Positions 8,569 to 16,360 of a stretch of 64,000 bases of DNA are shown piece by piece. Each line of letters opens with the position of its first letter. Positions within the stretch are counted from its first letter, which is position 1. The stretch is taken from positions 1 to 64,000 of the forward strand of contig NZ_JAOAOP010000012.1 in assembly GCF_030398335.1 (NCBI RefSeq). Reading direction: 5' to 3'. This DNA comes from Aquibium sp. A9E412 (GTDB taxonomy: Bacteria; Pseudomonadota; Alphaproteobacteria; Rhizobiales; Rhizobiaceae). The notes below the pieces were generated by a model. It had not been told where the DNA came from and did no database searches. It saw nothing but the letters and a program-made list of their open reading frames with translations. A program made the translations under genes and the position numbers.

Positions 8569-9099
8569 TCAGGCGCGGCGGCCGAAGCCCATGCGGGCGA
8601 GCAGCCGGTCGCGCAGCACGAGCTGGTGGTAGAGGGCCGCCGCCACGTGCAGCGCCAGCAGGCCGAGCAGCACGATCGCGCCGAGGCCGTGCGCGGCGCG
8701 CGGCTGCAGCGCGTCGAAGTCGGGCAGGGGCCCCGCCGCGCCGAGGAAGAGCTGCGCGCCCGCGCCCGACAGGAGCATCAGGCCGACGCCGCTCGCCGCC
8801 ATGCCGAGCGGCACCACGATCAGCAGCGCGTGCGCGACGCGCGCCATGCGCGCGGTCGAGCCGGTGCCGGCCGCGGCGGGCCGGGTGTCGGCCGCCCACC
8901 ACCACACGACGCGCAGCAGGGTGAGCAGCCCGGCCATGCCGCCGGCAGCGACATGGGCGCGCAGGGCCGGCGCGGCGTCGGCCGCCAGGCTGTCGGCGGC
9001 GAAACCGGAGCCGAGCGCCACCAGCACGAGCAGCGCGGTCGACCAGTGCAGCGCGACCGCGACGCGGCCGTAGGCGGTGGGAGACGAGCGCAGGGTCAT
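8569..9099 (-). CDS. cytochrome b561 family protein
   Basis: A 176-residue membrane protein with four predicted helices and conserved histidines for two hemes, in VALHWSTA (His18), RAHVAAGG, VAHALL and LLALHVAAALYH. Bacterial b561 proteins pass electrons from quinols, for example to superoxide or to periplasmic partners. The ATG at 9099 is preferred because GGAGG lies 5 bases upstream; the ATG at 9111 overlaps that site. The upstream region carries two TAGC/GCTA palindromes, so expression is probably controlled by a dimeric repressor. It converges with the CDF gene, with 21 bases between stops. Confidence 0.88.
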   Translation of the reverse strand: MTLRSSPTAYGRVAVALHWSTALLVLVALGSGFAADSLAADAAPALRAHVAAGGMAGLLTLLRVVWWWAADTRPAAAGTGSTARMARVAHALLIVVPLGMAASGVGLMLLSGAGAQLFLGAAGPLPDFDALQPRAAHGLGAIVLLGLLALHVAAALYHQLVLRDRLLARMGFGRRA

Positions 9100-9161
9100 G
9101 AAAGCCTCCATCGGTGGGGCGGCGCCGGCCGGGATCGTCCGGGCCGGTTTCGCCGATTAAG

Positions 9162-9199
9162 ATAGCTTGCTATATAACATTGCATAGCACGCTATGCAA
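9162..9199. promoter_or_regulatory. paired TAGC/GCTA palindromes before cytochrome b561
   Basis: TAGC-TT-GCTA at 9163-9172 is followed by the perfect 9-bp-arm palindrome TTGCATAGC-AC-GCTATGCAA at 9180-9199. The block is AT-rich within GC-rich DNA and lies 65-100 bases before the b561 start, so it probably holds promoter and operator. Spaced ATAGC/GCTAT palindromes are typical of MarR-type sites. The regulator gene is not in the window. I see nothing coding in 9200-9379. Confidence 0.6.
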
Positions 9200-9379
9200 G
9201 TGCCGGCGCAGCCGGTCGCAGCCGCGGTGCGGGCGGGGACGCAACGCCCGCCCGGCGGTGTGGCGGCCGGGCGACGCCGCCCGGAATGCGCAGGCGGTGC
9301 CGAACGGCACCGGCCGGTGCGCGGCGGGTTCGGGCGGAGCGAGCCTTGCGGGGGATGCGGCGGCGGGTGCCGCCGGCGG

Positions 9380-10942
9380 TCAGCCGACCAGGCCGAAGAC
9401 GGCGAAGGCGAGGGCGGCGATGATGGCGGCCGCCGGCACGGTGATCACCCAGGCCGCGACGATCGTCGTCACGTGGGCGCGTCGCACCAGCTTGCGCCGT
9501 GCCGCCTCCTGGCTGGGGCTGGCGCGCGCGCGAGCCGGCGCGCCGGCGGCCTCGTCGTCCTCCTCGTCGTCGGCGGCGCTGCCGTTGTTGTTGTTATTGA
9601 TGTTGAGCGCGCCGCGCCGGGCGAGATAGTCGCGCCGGCGCTGCGAGCGCGCCGTGTACCACTCGCGGAAGAAGCCGACGCCGAACACCGCGCCGACCGT
9701 GATGTGGGTGGAGGACACCGGCAGGCCGAGCGCGGAGGCGATGATCACGGTGATCGCCGCCGACAGCGCCACGCAGAAGGCGCGCATCGGATTGAGCCGG
9801 GTGATCTGGCTGCCGACCATGCGGATCAGCCGCGGGCCGAACAGCATCAGCCCGAGCGAGATGCCGAAGGCGCCGATCAGCATCACCCAGAGCGGGATCG
9901 TCACCTCGCTGCCCACCACGTTGGTCTGTGCCGCGAAGACGATCGCCGCCAGCGGGCCGATGGCGTTGGCCACGTCGTTGGCGCCGTGCGCGAAGGACAG
10001 GAGCGCGGCCGAGAAGGCGAGCGGCAGGTGGAACAGCCGCCTGAGCGACTGGTTGCGGTTCTCCATCCCCTCCGACTGGTGGCGGATCGCCGGGCTCGAG
10101 ATCAGCCAGGCGAGCACGAAGGCGGCCACCGCGATGCCCAGCACGCTGCCGGGCCCCAGGTCGGTCACCTTGCCGAGCCCCTTGATGGCGAGATAGCCGG
10201 CGAAGGCGCCGGCCATGATGGCGATCAGCAGCGGAATCCAGCGCCGTGCGGCGGCGATCTTGTCGTCCTGGTAGATCATCGTCGTCTTGACGAAGGCCAG
10301 GAAGCCGGCCGCCACCACGCCGCCGAGCACCGGCGAGATCACCCAGCTCGCCGCGATCGCCGCCATCGTCGGCCAGGTGACGGCGCCGAAGCCCGCCGCT
10401 GCGATGCCCGCGCCCATCACGCCGCCGACGATGGCGTGCGTGGTCGAGACCGGCGCGCCGATCCAGGTCGCCAGGTTGATCCACAGCGCCGCCGAGATCA
10501 GCGCCGCCATCATGGCGCGCACGAAGACCGACACCTCGCCCACCGCCTCGGGCGCGATGATGCCCTTGGCGATCGTGTTGACCACCTCGCCGCCGGCCAG
10601 CAGCGCGCCGGCGCTTTCGAAGACGGCGGCGATGACCAGCGCGCCGCCGAGCGACAGCGCCCGCGCGCCGACGGCCGGGCCGACATTGTTGGCGACGTCG
10701 TTGGCGCCGATGTTGAGGGCCATGTAGGCGCCGATCGCGGCCGCCGCGACGATCAGCAGCGCGCCCGGCTCGCCGACGACGACCAGCGAGGCGAGCACGG
10801 CGGCGAGCGCCAGGAACAGCAGCCCCAGGCCGGGCGCCACCAGCGTGCGCGACAGCGTGCTGGTCGCCTCCTCGACGGAGACCAGCTTGTCGAGATCCTT
10901 GTCGAGCGTTTCCTTGCGCGCCCGCAGCTCGCTGTCAGCCAT
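9380..10942 (-). CDS. pit: inorganic phosphate transporter, PiT family
   Basis: A 520-residue membrane protein of the Pit family, a low-affinity phosphate (metal-phosphate) to proton or sodium symporter. The internal duplication is visible in two GANDVAN signatures (GANDVANNVGP early, GANDVANAIGP later), each with a partner PVSSTH or PVSTTH motif. A soluble charged N-terminal segment precedes the first helix. Between the last helices sits an unusual cytoplasmic insert, NINNNNNGSAADDEEDDE, encoded partly by a run of AAC/AAT codons. The start at 10942 gives MADSELRAR; upstream in-frame codons look non-coding. No DUF47 (PhoU-like) partner gene lies next to it, although one often does. Confidence 0.92.
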   Translation of the reverse strand: MADSELRARKETLDKDLDKLVSVEEATSTLSRTLVAPGLGLLFLALAAVLASLVVVGEPGALLIVAAAAIGAYMALNIGANDVANNVGPAVGARALSLGGALVIAAVFESAGALLAGGEVVNTIAKGIIAPEAVGEVSVFVRAMMAALISAALWINLATWIGAPVSTTHAIVGGVMGAGIAAAGFGAVTWPTMAAIAASWVISPVLGGVVAAGFLAFVKTTMIYQDDKIAAARRWIPLLIAIMAGAFAGYLAIKGLGKVTDLGPGSVLGIAVAAFVLAWLISSPAIRHQSEGMENRNQSLRRLFHLPLAFSAALLSFAHGANDVANAIGPLAAIVFAAQTNVVGSEVTIPLWVMLIGAFGISLGLMLFGPRLIRMVGSQITRLNPMRAFCVALSAAITVIIASALGLPVSSTHITVGAVFGVGFFREWYTARSQRRRDYLARRGALNINNNNNGSAADDEEDDEAAGAPARARASPSQEAARRKLVRRAHVTTIVAAWVITVPAAAIIAALAFAVFGLVG

Positions 10943-11148
10943 GCTCTTCGATTCTGTCTGTGGCCGACCGCCGCGGCGAAACCCGCGGGACGGCGCTGCT
11001 GCCGCGCCGGCCGGACATCCCGGCGGCGCGCTCCTGGCGGGCACAATAGGTCATACGCGCCGCGAGGCGACCGTCGAAGGGAATTTTTCCACGACCTTTG
11101 CCGGCTGGCGCACCGGCTTGCGCGCGGCCGCCGCCTGTCGGCCGGCGC

Positions 11149-11640
11149 TCACGCGGCCGAGCGGTGCGGCTCGGGCGAGAAGCCGGCGATCAGCTCGCCG
11201 AGATCCGGCTCGGCGACGCGGCGCGCGGCCTCCGCCGGTGCGAGCCAGACGCGCTCGCGCACCGCCTTTTCCGGCCAGCTGTCGGCCTCGTGCGCGACGG
11301 CCAGCGGAAACACCGCGACCTCGCAGCGCCGCGTCAGGCCCGACGCCGCGGTCTTGCCGTAGAAGTAGCTGCCGCAGGGGTCGCGGCTGATGCGGCCGTC
11401 GACGCCGGCCTCCTCGGCCGCCTCGCGCAGCGCGGCGGCATGCAGCGCCTCGTCGCCTTCCGGCCAGCCTTTGGGCAGCACCCAGCGCCCGGTGCCGCGG
11501 CTGGTCACCAGGAGAACCTCGACGCCGCCGCCGGCCGGCCGCCAGGGCAGGGCGGCCACCTGGATGCGCGCCGGGTTCGCGCCGAACAGGCGGCGCACCC
11601 TTTCGGCGAGCTGCTTGCGCATGCCGTGGCTGATGAGCAT
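11149..11640 (-). CDS. Nudix hydrolase
   Basis: A 163-residue Nudix hydrolase. The full Nudix box GX5EX7REXXEEXG is visible as GWPEGDEALHAAALREAAEEAG, which binds the divalent metal for cleaving nucleoside-diphosphate-linked compounds. The surrounding sequence (VLLVTSRGTGRWVLPKGWPEGD) is close to the diphosphoinositol-polyphosphate/diadenosine-polyphosphate subgroup, so Ap4A-like dinucleotides or polyphosphorylated compounds are likely substrates. The start at 11640 has GGAGGG 8 bases upstream; a later ATG at 11622 is less well served. It lies between pit and gpt on the same strand, with gaps over 150 bases, so it is probably its own unit. Confidence 0.9.
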   Translation of the reverse strand: MLISHGMRKQLAERVRRLFGANPARIQVAALPWRPAGGGVEVLLVTSRGTGRWVLPKGWPEGDEALHAAALREAAEEAGVDGRISRDPCGSYFYGKTAASGLTRRCEVAVFPLAVAHEADSWPEKAVRERVWLAPAEAARRVAEPDLGELIAGFSPEPHRSAA

Positions 11641-11801
11641 CGTCGAGACCCTCCGCAACGGGGGCGAATCGCTTCGCCGGCTCACCTTTCGAGATAGGTC
11701 CGCGCGGGTCCGAAAGCAAATCGGGCGCCGGCCGGCCACGCCGCGGCGCAGCCTGGAGCGGCTTCGTGACGGCCGTGCGACGGCGCGGCCCGATGCGGCC
11801 G

Positions 11802-12299
11802 TCAGCCGCGATGGCCCTCGGCGATCGGCTGCTGGTAGGAAAAGCCGAGGTCCCAGGGGAAGTAGATCCAGGTGTCCTGCGAGACCTCGGTGATGAAGGT
11901 GTCGACCAGCGGCCGGCCCTTCGGCTTGGCGTAGACGGTGGCGAAATGCGCCTTGGGCACCATCGCCCGCACGATCGCCGCGGTCTTGCCGGTGTCGGTC
12001 AGGTCGTCGACGATCAGCACGCCTTCGCCCTCGTCCTCGAGCAGGCTCGGCGCCACCTCCTTGAGGATCTTCAGCTCGCCCTGCTCGGTGTAGTCGTGAT
12101 AGGAGGCCACGCACACCGTCTCGATGAGCCGCACGCCGAGCTCGCGCGCGATGATCGCCGCCGGCACCAGCCCGCCGCGCGTGATGCACACGATCGCCTT
12201 CCACTGGCCGTTGATGCCGGCCAGCCGCCAGGCGAGCGCGCGCGCGTCGCGGTGGAACTGGTCCCAGGAGACCGGAAACGTCTTGTCGGGATGCTGCAT
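11802..12299 (-). CDS. gpt: xanthine phosphoribosyltransferase
   Basis: A 165-residue type I phosphoribosyltransferase that converts xanthine or guanine plus PRPP to XMP or GMP in purine salvage. The PRPP motif is [17 protein letters not shown], the N-terminal part has [18 protein letters not shown], and the C-terminal [10 protein letters not shown] matches the Gpt base-binding region. The length is close to the 152-residue E. coli Gpt. Adenine deaminase (16361-18175), which makes hypoxanthine, is another salvage gene in this window, but it is in a separate unit. Hypoxanthine activity cannot be excluded. Confidence 0.92.
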   Translation of the reverse strand: MQHPDKTFPVSWDQFHRDARALAWRLAGINGQWKAIVCITRGGLVPAAIIARELGVRLIETVCVASYHDYTEQGELKILKEVAPSLLEDEGEGVLIVDDLTDTGKTAAIVRAMVPKAHFATVYAKPKGRPLVDTFITEVSQDTWIYFPWDLGFSYQQPIAEGHRG

Positions 12300-12403
12300 C
12301 GCGCTCGGCGCTCCCTCCGCGCAGGCCCGTGCGCGCGGGCCGGAAAGGCGCGCCGATTAGCCGAAAGCGGGCGGCAACGCAAGAGCGGCGCGCCGCATCC
12401 CCC

Positions 12404-13246
12404 TCAGCGCGCCATCAGCGTCGGCACCGGCATCGAGCCCAGGACGGTGCGCGTCACGCCGCCGAAGACGAACTGGCGCAGCCGCGAATGTCCGTAGGCG
12501 CCCATCACCAGAAGCTCGGCGCCGAAGTCCGACACCCGGTTCTCGATCACCTCGCCGGCCGGCAGCTCGCCCGAAGTCTCCGACTTGAGCGTCACCTGCA
12601 CGTCGTGCCGCGCCAGCGCCGCGCAGATCTCCGCGCCGGCCACCGGGGCGTCCTGCTTGTAGCTGTCGGCGGCGTCGACGGTCAGCACCTCGACCGCCTC
12701 GGCCTGCTTGAGGAAGGGCAGCGCGTCGAAGGTGGCGCGCGCCGATTCGCGCGTGCCGTTCCAGGCCACCAGGATGCGCTTGAAGACGGGGCCGTTGGTC
12801 CGCCCGGCATAGGGCACGAACAGCACCGGCCGGCCGGTCTCGAAGATCAGCGCCTCGACATTGGCGATCTGGTCGGAGGAGGCGTCCGGGTCGATCTGCT
12901 GCACGATCACCAGATCGGCGCAGTGGGCGCTCTCCAGGCCCGACAGCGCGGCGTCGCCCGACACGTTCTCCATGCCGCGCCACTCAGCCGACACGCCCTC
13001 GGCGCGCGTGCGCTCGTCGAACAGCTTGCGCAGCGCCGCCACCCGCTCCTCGCTGAAGGCGCGGCTCGCCTCGTTGAGGCCGGCCATCGGCGCCCCCATC
13101 GGCGCGGCATAGACCATCGGCAGGGCCGTGGCGTGCAGGCCGATCAGATGGCTCCGGCCGTGCGCGGCGAGCGGCACGGCGAGCCCGAGCACGCGTTTGG
13201 CGTCGTCCTCGCCCTGCAGGATGGCAAGCAGCGTCTTGTAGCCCAT
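12404..13246 (-). CDS. tandem universal stress protein
   Basis: A 280-residue cytosolic protein with two Usp folds in series. The second ends in the nucleotide-binding signature GAYGHSRLRQFVFGGVTR (G-2X-G-9X-G-S/T type), while the first lacks a clean copy. FKRILVAWNGTRESARA starts the second domain. Tandem Usps in alphaproteobacteria are often induced by low oxygen, and an FNR/FixK-like box lies about 190 bases upstream (13430-13443). The start at 13246 gives MGYKTL with GGAG upstream. The 5' region also has a perfect hairpin at 13313-13329. Confidence 0.9.
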   Translation of the reverse strand: MGYKTLLAILQGEDDAKRVLGLAVPLAAHGRSHLIGLHATALPMVYAAPMGAPMAGLNEASRAFSEERVAALRKLFDERTRAEGVSAEWRGMENVSGDAALSGLESAHCADLVIVQQIDPDASSDQIANVEALIFETGRPVLFVPYAGRTNGPVFKRILVAWNGTRESARATFDALPFLKQAEAVEVLTVDAADSYKQDAPVAGAEICAALARHDVQVTLKSETSGELPAGEVIENRVSDFGAELLVMGAYGHSRLRQFVFGGVTRTVLGSMPVPTLMAR

Positions 13247-13429
13247 GGATCGTCTCCGTTTCCTCGCCCGAATGCAGCAGCCGCAGCGTCGGACCGGGTT
13301 GCCGACACGCGCACCGGCTTGAAGCCGGTGGCGTGGTCTCTTCAACCGATCTTGCCGCAGGCACGGCCGCGACGCCAAGCGATTCCGCCCGGCTGCGACA
13401 CGGTCTAGACGGCCGGCCGGCGCGCGGCC

Positions 13430-13443
13430 TTGATCCTGGTCAA
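13430..13443 (-). promoter_or_regulatory. FNR/FixK-type box
   Basis: TTGATCCTGGTCAA matches the TTGAT-N4-ATCAA consensus of FNR/FixK/Anr regulators at 9 of 10 fixed positions, and its centre resembles rhizobial FixK sites. It overlaps the stop codon of the CinA-type gene and lies upstream of the minus-strand double-Usp gene. A start site 41 bases away would leave a leader of about 150 bases. Low-oxygen control of usp genes by such boxes is well known. Confidence 0.6.
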
Positions 13444-14180
13444 TCGGTCTGGCTCAGCCCGGCGACCATCGCCTCGACCGCCGCGCGCGCGGTCGCCAGC
13501 GCCGCGCCGTCGCGCGAGCGCACGACGATCTCGGTCCAGAACCGGCCGTCGTCGTACTTCGGATAGGAGCCGATGATCGTGTCGGGATGCGCCGTCTGGA
13601 TGGCGGCGAGCGGTGCGCCGATCGTGCCTTCGGGGAACGGGCAGGGCACCGTCTCCGACAGGAGCCGCGCGCCGGTGCGCAGCGTCGGCAGCACCGCGTC
13701 GAGCATCGCCTGGAAGATCGCCGGCACCCCGGCCATCACGTGCACGTTGGCGATGCGGAAGCCCGGCGCCGCCGACACCGGATTGGCGATGTGCGTGGCG
13801 CCGCGCGGCATGCGCGCCATGCGCCGGCGCGCCTCGGTGTAGTCGATGCCGCGCCGGGCGTAGTGCTCGGCAAGCAGCGCGTCGGCCGCCGCGTCGACCG
13901 CGCAGGGCAGGCCGAGCGCGGCGGCCACCGCCTCGGCGGTGATGTCGTCATGCGTCGGGCCGATGCCGCCGGAGGTGAACACGTAGGTGTTGCGCGCGCG
14001 CAGCGCGTTGACCGCCTCGCCGATCGCCGCGGCGTCGTCGGCGACGATGCGCACCTCCGTCAGGTCGATGCCGACGGCCGTGAGGATTTCCGCCAGATGG
14101 CCGACATTGCGGTCCTTGGTGCGCCCCGAGAGGATCTCGTCGCCGATGACGATCATGGCTGCGGTCACCGTCTGGCTCAT
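13440..14180 (-). CDS. CinA-type molybdopterin-binding domain protein
   Basis: A 246-residue protein with the MoCF/CinA N-terminal fold: MIVIGDEILSGRTKDRN, then FTSGGIGPTHDDIT, which is the substrate-binding GGxGPTxDD signature. Full CinA proteins are about 400 residues and add a nicotinamide-nucleotide amidase domain that is absent here. Short forms are common in alphaproteobacteria and are usually called competence/damage-inducible protein A. The stand-alone domain has been linked to ADP-ribose or nucleotide pyrophosphatase activity in some relatives. The biochemical role here is unproven. It is divergent from wrbA. Confidence 0.85.
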   Translation of the reverse strand: MSQTVTAAMIVIGDEILSGRTKDRNVGHLAEILTAVGIDLTEVRIVADDAAAIGEAVNALRARNTYVFTSGGIGPTHDDITAEAVAAALGLPCAVDAAADALLAEHYARRGIDYTEARRRMARMPRGATHIANPVSAAPGFRIANVHVMAGVPAIFQAMLDAVLPTLRTGARLLSETVPCPFPEGTIGAPLAAIQTAHPDTIIGSYPKYDDGRFWTEIVVRSRDGAALATARAAVEAMVAGLSQTD

Positions 14181-14374
14181 GCGCGCGCTCCGGAGCGGAA
14201 GGGAAGCATCGCTCGTGCAATAGACCGCGCCCGCCGCGCCGGCAATGGCGCGCCGGCGGTGAACGGTCTGTCGGCGGCAGCGTGTCTTTCGTCTCTCGCA
14301 CCGACGCCTAGATCAGGCGGACCGGGCGGCCGCCGCGAGGGCGTGCCGCCCGATCGCATCACAAGGAGAGATCG

Positions 14375-14974
14375 ATGACCAAGATACTGGTTCTCTACTA
14401 TTCGAGCTGGGGGCACATGGAGGCGATGGCGCAGGCCGCGGCCGAGGGCGCGCGCGAGGCCGGCGCCGACGTCACCGTCAAGCGCGTGCCGGAGCTGGTG
14501 CCCGAGGACGTCGCCAGGGCGGCCCACTACAAGCTCGACCAGGAGGCGCCGGTGGCCGCGCCGCTCGAACTGGCCGACTATGACGGCATCATCTTCGGCG
14601 TCTCGACGCGCTACGGCATGATGGCCGCGCAGCTCAAGAACTTCCTCGACCAGACGGGGCCGCTGTGGGCCGAGGGCAAGCTGATCGACAAGGTGGCCAG
14701 CGTCATGTCGTCGACCGCCACCCAGCATGGCGGCGCCGAGCTGGCCATCGCCTCGACGCAGATGGCGCTGCAGCACCACGGCATGCTGATCGTGCCGCTG
14801 TCCTACGCCTATCAGGGCCAGACCGGCAACGACACGGTGCGCGGCGGCTCGCCCTACGGCATGACGACGACGGCCAACTCCGATGGCTCGCGCATGCCCT
14901 CCGAACAGGAGCTCGAGGGCGCCCGGTTCCAGGGCCGGCGCGTCGCCGAGGTGACCCGCCGGCTGCACGGCTGA
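14375..14974 (+). CDS. wrbA: NAD(P)H:quinone oxidoreductase WrbA
   Basis: A 199-residue flavodoxin-like FMN enzyme that reduces quinones by two electrons and limits redox stress. Recognisable stretches are [16 protein letters not shown] at the N terminus (FMN phosphate loop), [30 protein letters not shown] and the Pro-Leu-Ser-Tyr region. The length is exactly that of the family. AAGGAGAG before the ATG at 14375 supports the start. The gene is monocistronic with a terminator at 15007-15034. Most members work as tetramers. Confidence 0.95.
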   Translation: MTKILVLYYSSWGHMEAMAQAAAEGAREAGADVTVKRVPELVPEDVARAAHYKLDQEAPVAAPLELADYDGIIFGVSTRYGMMAAQLKNFLDQTGPLWAEGKLIDKVASVMSSTATQHGGAELAIASTQMALQHHGMLIVPLSYAYQGQTGNDTVRGGSPYGMTTTANSDGSRMPSEQELEGARFQGRRVAEVTRRLHG

Positions 14975-15006
14975 GCGGCCGCACGGCGGCACGACACTCC
15001 GGGGAG

Positions 15007-15034
15007 GGCGGCCGCCGCGGCCGCCTTCCTTTTT
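15007..15034 (+). terminator. intrinsic terminator of wrbA
   Basis: Stem GGCGGCC (15007-15013) with GGCCGCC (15019-15025), 5-base loop, followed by TTCCTTTTT. It lies 32 bases after the wrbA stop. Confidence 0.8.
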
Positions 15035-15114
15035 CGCCCCGCGCCCCGCGGCCGGCGGGTTGCCTCGCGCCGCCCGGCGGATAGAGTGGCGCGCGGTCTC
15101 ACCGGGGAGCGTTC

Positions 15115-16086
15115 ATGTCGGCACTGGGAATCGCGGTCATCGTCGTGGCTGTCGTCGTCGCCGCGGCGGCCGGCTATCTCGCCTATCAGGCGCGCCGCAC
15201 GCGGCGCATCGCGCGCGAGGCCGAGACGCTGGTGCCGCCGCCCGGCCGCTTCGTCGAGATCGACGGCAACCGCATCCACTATGTCGAGGCCGGCGACGGG
15301 CCGCCGATCCTGTTCGTTCACGGGCTCGGCGCCTCGCAGTTCCACTTCTCGGTGCCGCTGTTCGATCGGCTGAAGGGCGATTTCCGGCTGATCGCGCTCG
15401 ACCGGCCGGGCTCGGGCTATTCGACGCGGCCCGGCGACGGGCCGGCGACGCCGTGCGAGCAGGCCGCCTTCATCGTCCGCTTCCTCGACGCGCTCGGCAT
15501 CGACCGGCCGCTGGTCGTCGGCCATTCGCTCGGCGGCGCCATCGCGCTGGCGCTGGCGCTCGACCACCCGGCGCGCGTCGCCGGGCTGGTGCTGTTGTCG
15601 CCGCTCACCCGGCGCAACACCGCGCTGCCGCCGGAGTTCGCGCCGCTCGCCATTCCCTCGCCGACGCTGCGCCGCATCGTGGCGAACACGGTGGCGGTGC
15701 CCAATGCCGTGCGCTTCGGCGAGCGCACGCTGGCCTTCATCTTCGGGCCGCAGGAGCCGCCGCCGGACTACGCCATCGCCGGCGGCGCCATCACGGCGCT
15801 GCGCCCGAGCCACATCTACGCCACGTCGACCGACCTGATGGCGATCGACGGCGACATGCGGCATCTGCCCGAGCGCTACGGCGCGCTCGACCTGCCGGTG
15901 GCGCTGCTGTTCGGCGACGCCGACCGGGTGCTCGACGTCGCGCGCCACGGCCGCGGCATGGAAGGCGCGGTCGCCGGCATCGACCTGGAGATCGTCGCGG
16001 GCGTCGGTCACATGCCGCAATTCGCCGTGCCCGAGCGCGTCGCGGCGATGATCCGGCGCACCGCCGCGCGCGCCTTCGCCGCTTGA
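15115..16086 (+). CDS. membrane-anchored alpha/beta hydrolase
   Basis: A 323-residue protein with one N-terminal membrane helix (residues 4-24, Ile/Val/Ala-rich) and an alpha/beta hydrolase domain. The oxyanion segment is FVHGLGASQ, the nucleophile elbow is GHSLGG, an acidic residue sits in LLFGDADRVLD and the catalytic His in GVGHMPQFAVPE. The substrate is unknown; esterase or lipase-like activity at the inner membrane is a fair guess. The gene is followed by tRNA-Leu after a gap of 46 bases. Confidence 0.85.
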   Translation: MSALGIAVIVVAVVVAAAAGYLAYQARRTRRIAREAETLVPPPGRFVEIDGNRIHYVEAGDGPPILFVHGLGASQFHFSVPLFDRLKGDFRLIALDRPGSGYSTRPGDGPATPCEQAAFIVRFLDALGIDRPLVVGHSLGGAIALALALDHPARVAGLVLLSPLTRRNTALPPEFAPLAIPSPTLRRIVANTVAVPNAVRFGERTLAFIFGPQEPPPDYAIAGGAITALRPSHIYATSTDLMAIDGDMRHLPERYGALDLPVALLFGDADRVLDVARHGRGMEGAVAGIDLEIVAGVGHMPQFAVPERVAAMIRRTAARAFAA

Positions 16087-16132
16087 TCGCCGCGCCGCGG
16101 CCTGTATGGATGGCCGCGTGGCCCGCCGGCCA

Positions 16133-16218
16133 GCGGACGTGGCGGAACTGGTAGACGCAAGGGACTTAAAATCCCTCGGGCCTTGCCCGTACGGGTTCGA
16201 TCCCCGTCGTCCGCACCA
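16133..16218 (+). tRNA. tRNA-Leu (anticodon TAA)
   Basis: An 86-base class II tRNA with acceptor stem GCGGACG/CGTCCGC and encoded CCA at 16216-16218. The anticodon arm AGGGA-CTTAAAA-TCCCT puts TAA at 16167-16169. A variable arm CGGGCCTTGCCCG and a T arm ACGGG-TTCGATC-CCCGT are intact. It decodes UUA (and UUG), which is rare in this GC-rich genome. Confidence 0.98.
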
Positions 16219-16360
16219 GCGGGCCGCCGGCGCGGCGCTTGCCGCCGATCGGGCGAAGCAGTTTCGTCCCCGGCATGCGTGATCGCGGCGGTGCCGCCGG
16301 CTGGATAATGCGCGGCAAGCTTGGCACAGTGCGGCAACATCCAGGAGGAGACCGCCCGCC

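Noticed and set aside
9194-11362. Plus-strand open frame of over 700 codons opposite pit
   Set aside because: The opposite strand encodes an unmistakable PiT transporter. The plus-strand product is Arg/His-rich and lacks any domain.
16133-16218. Integration site of a mobile element at tRNA-Leu
   Set aside because: No integrase gene and no direct repeat of the tRNA 3' end was seen on either side; flanking genes are ordinary.
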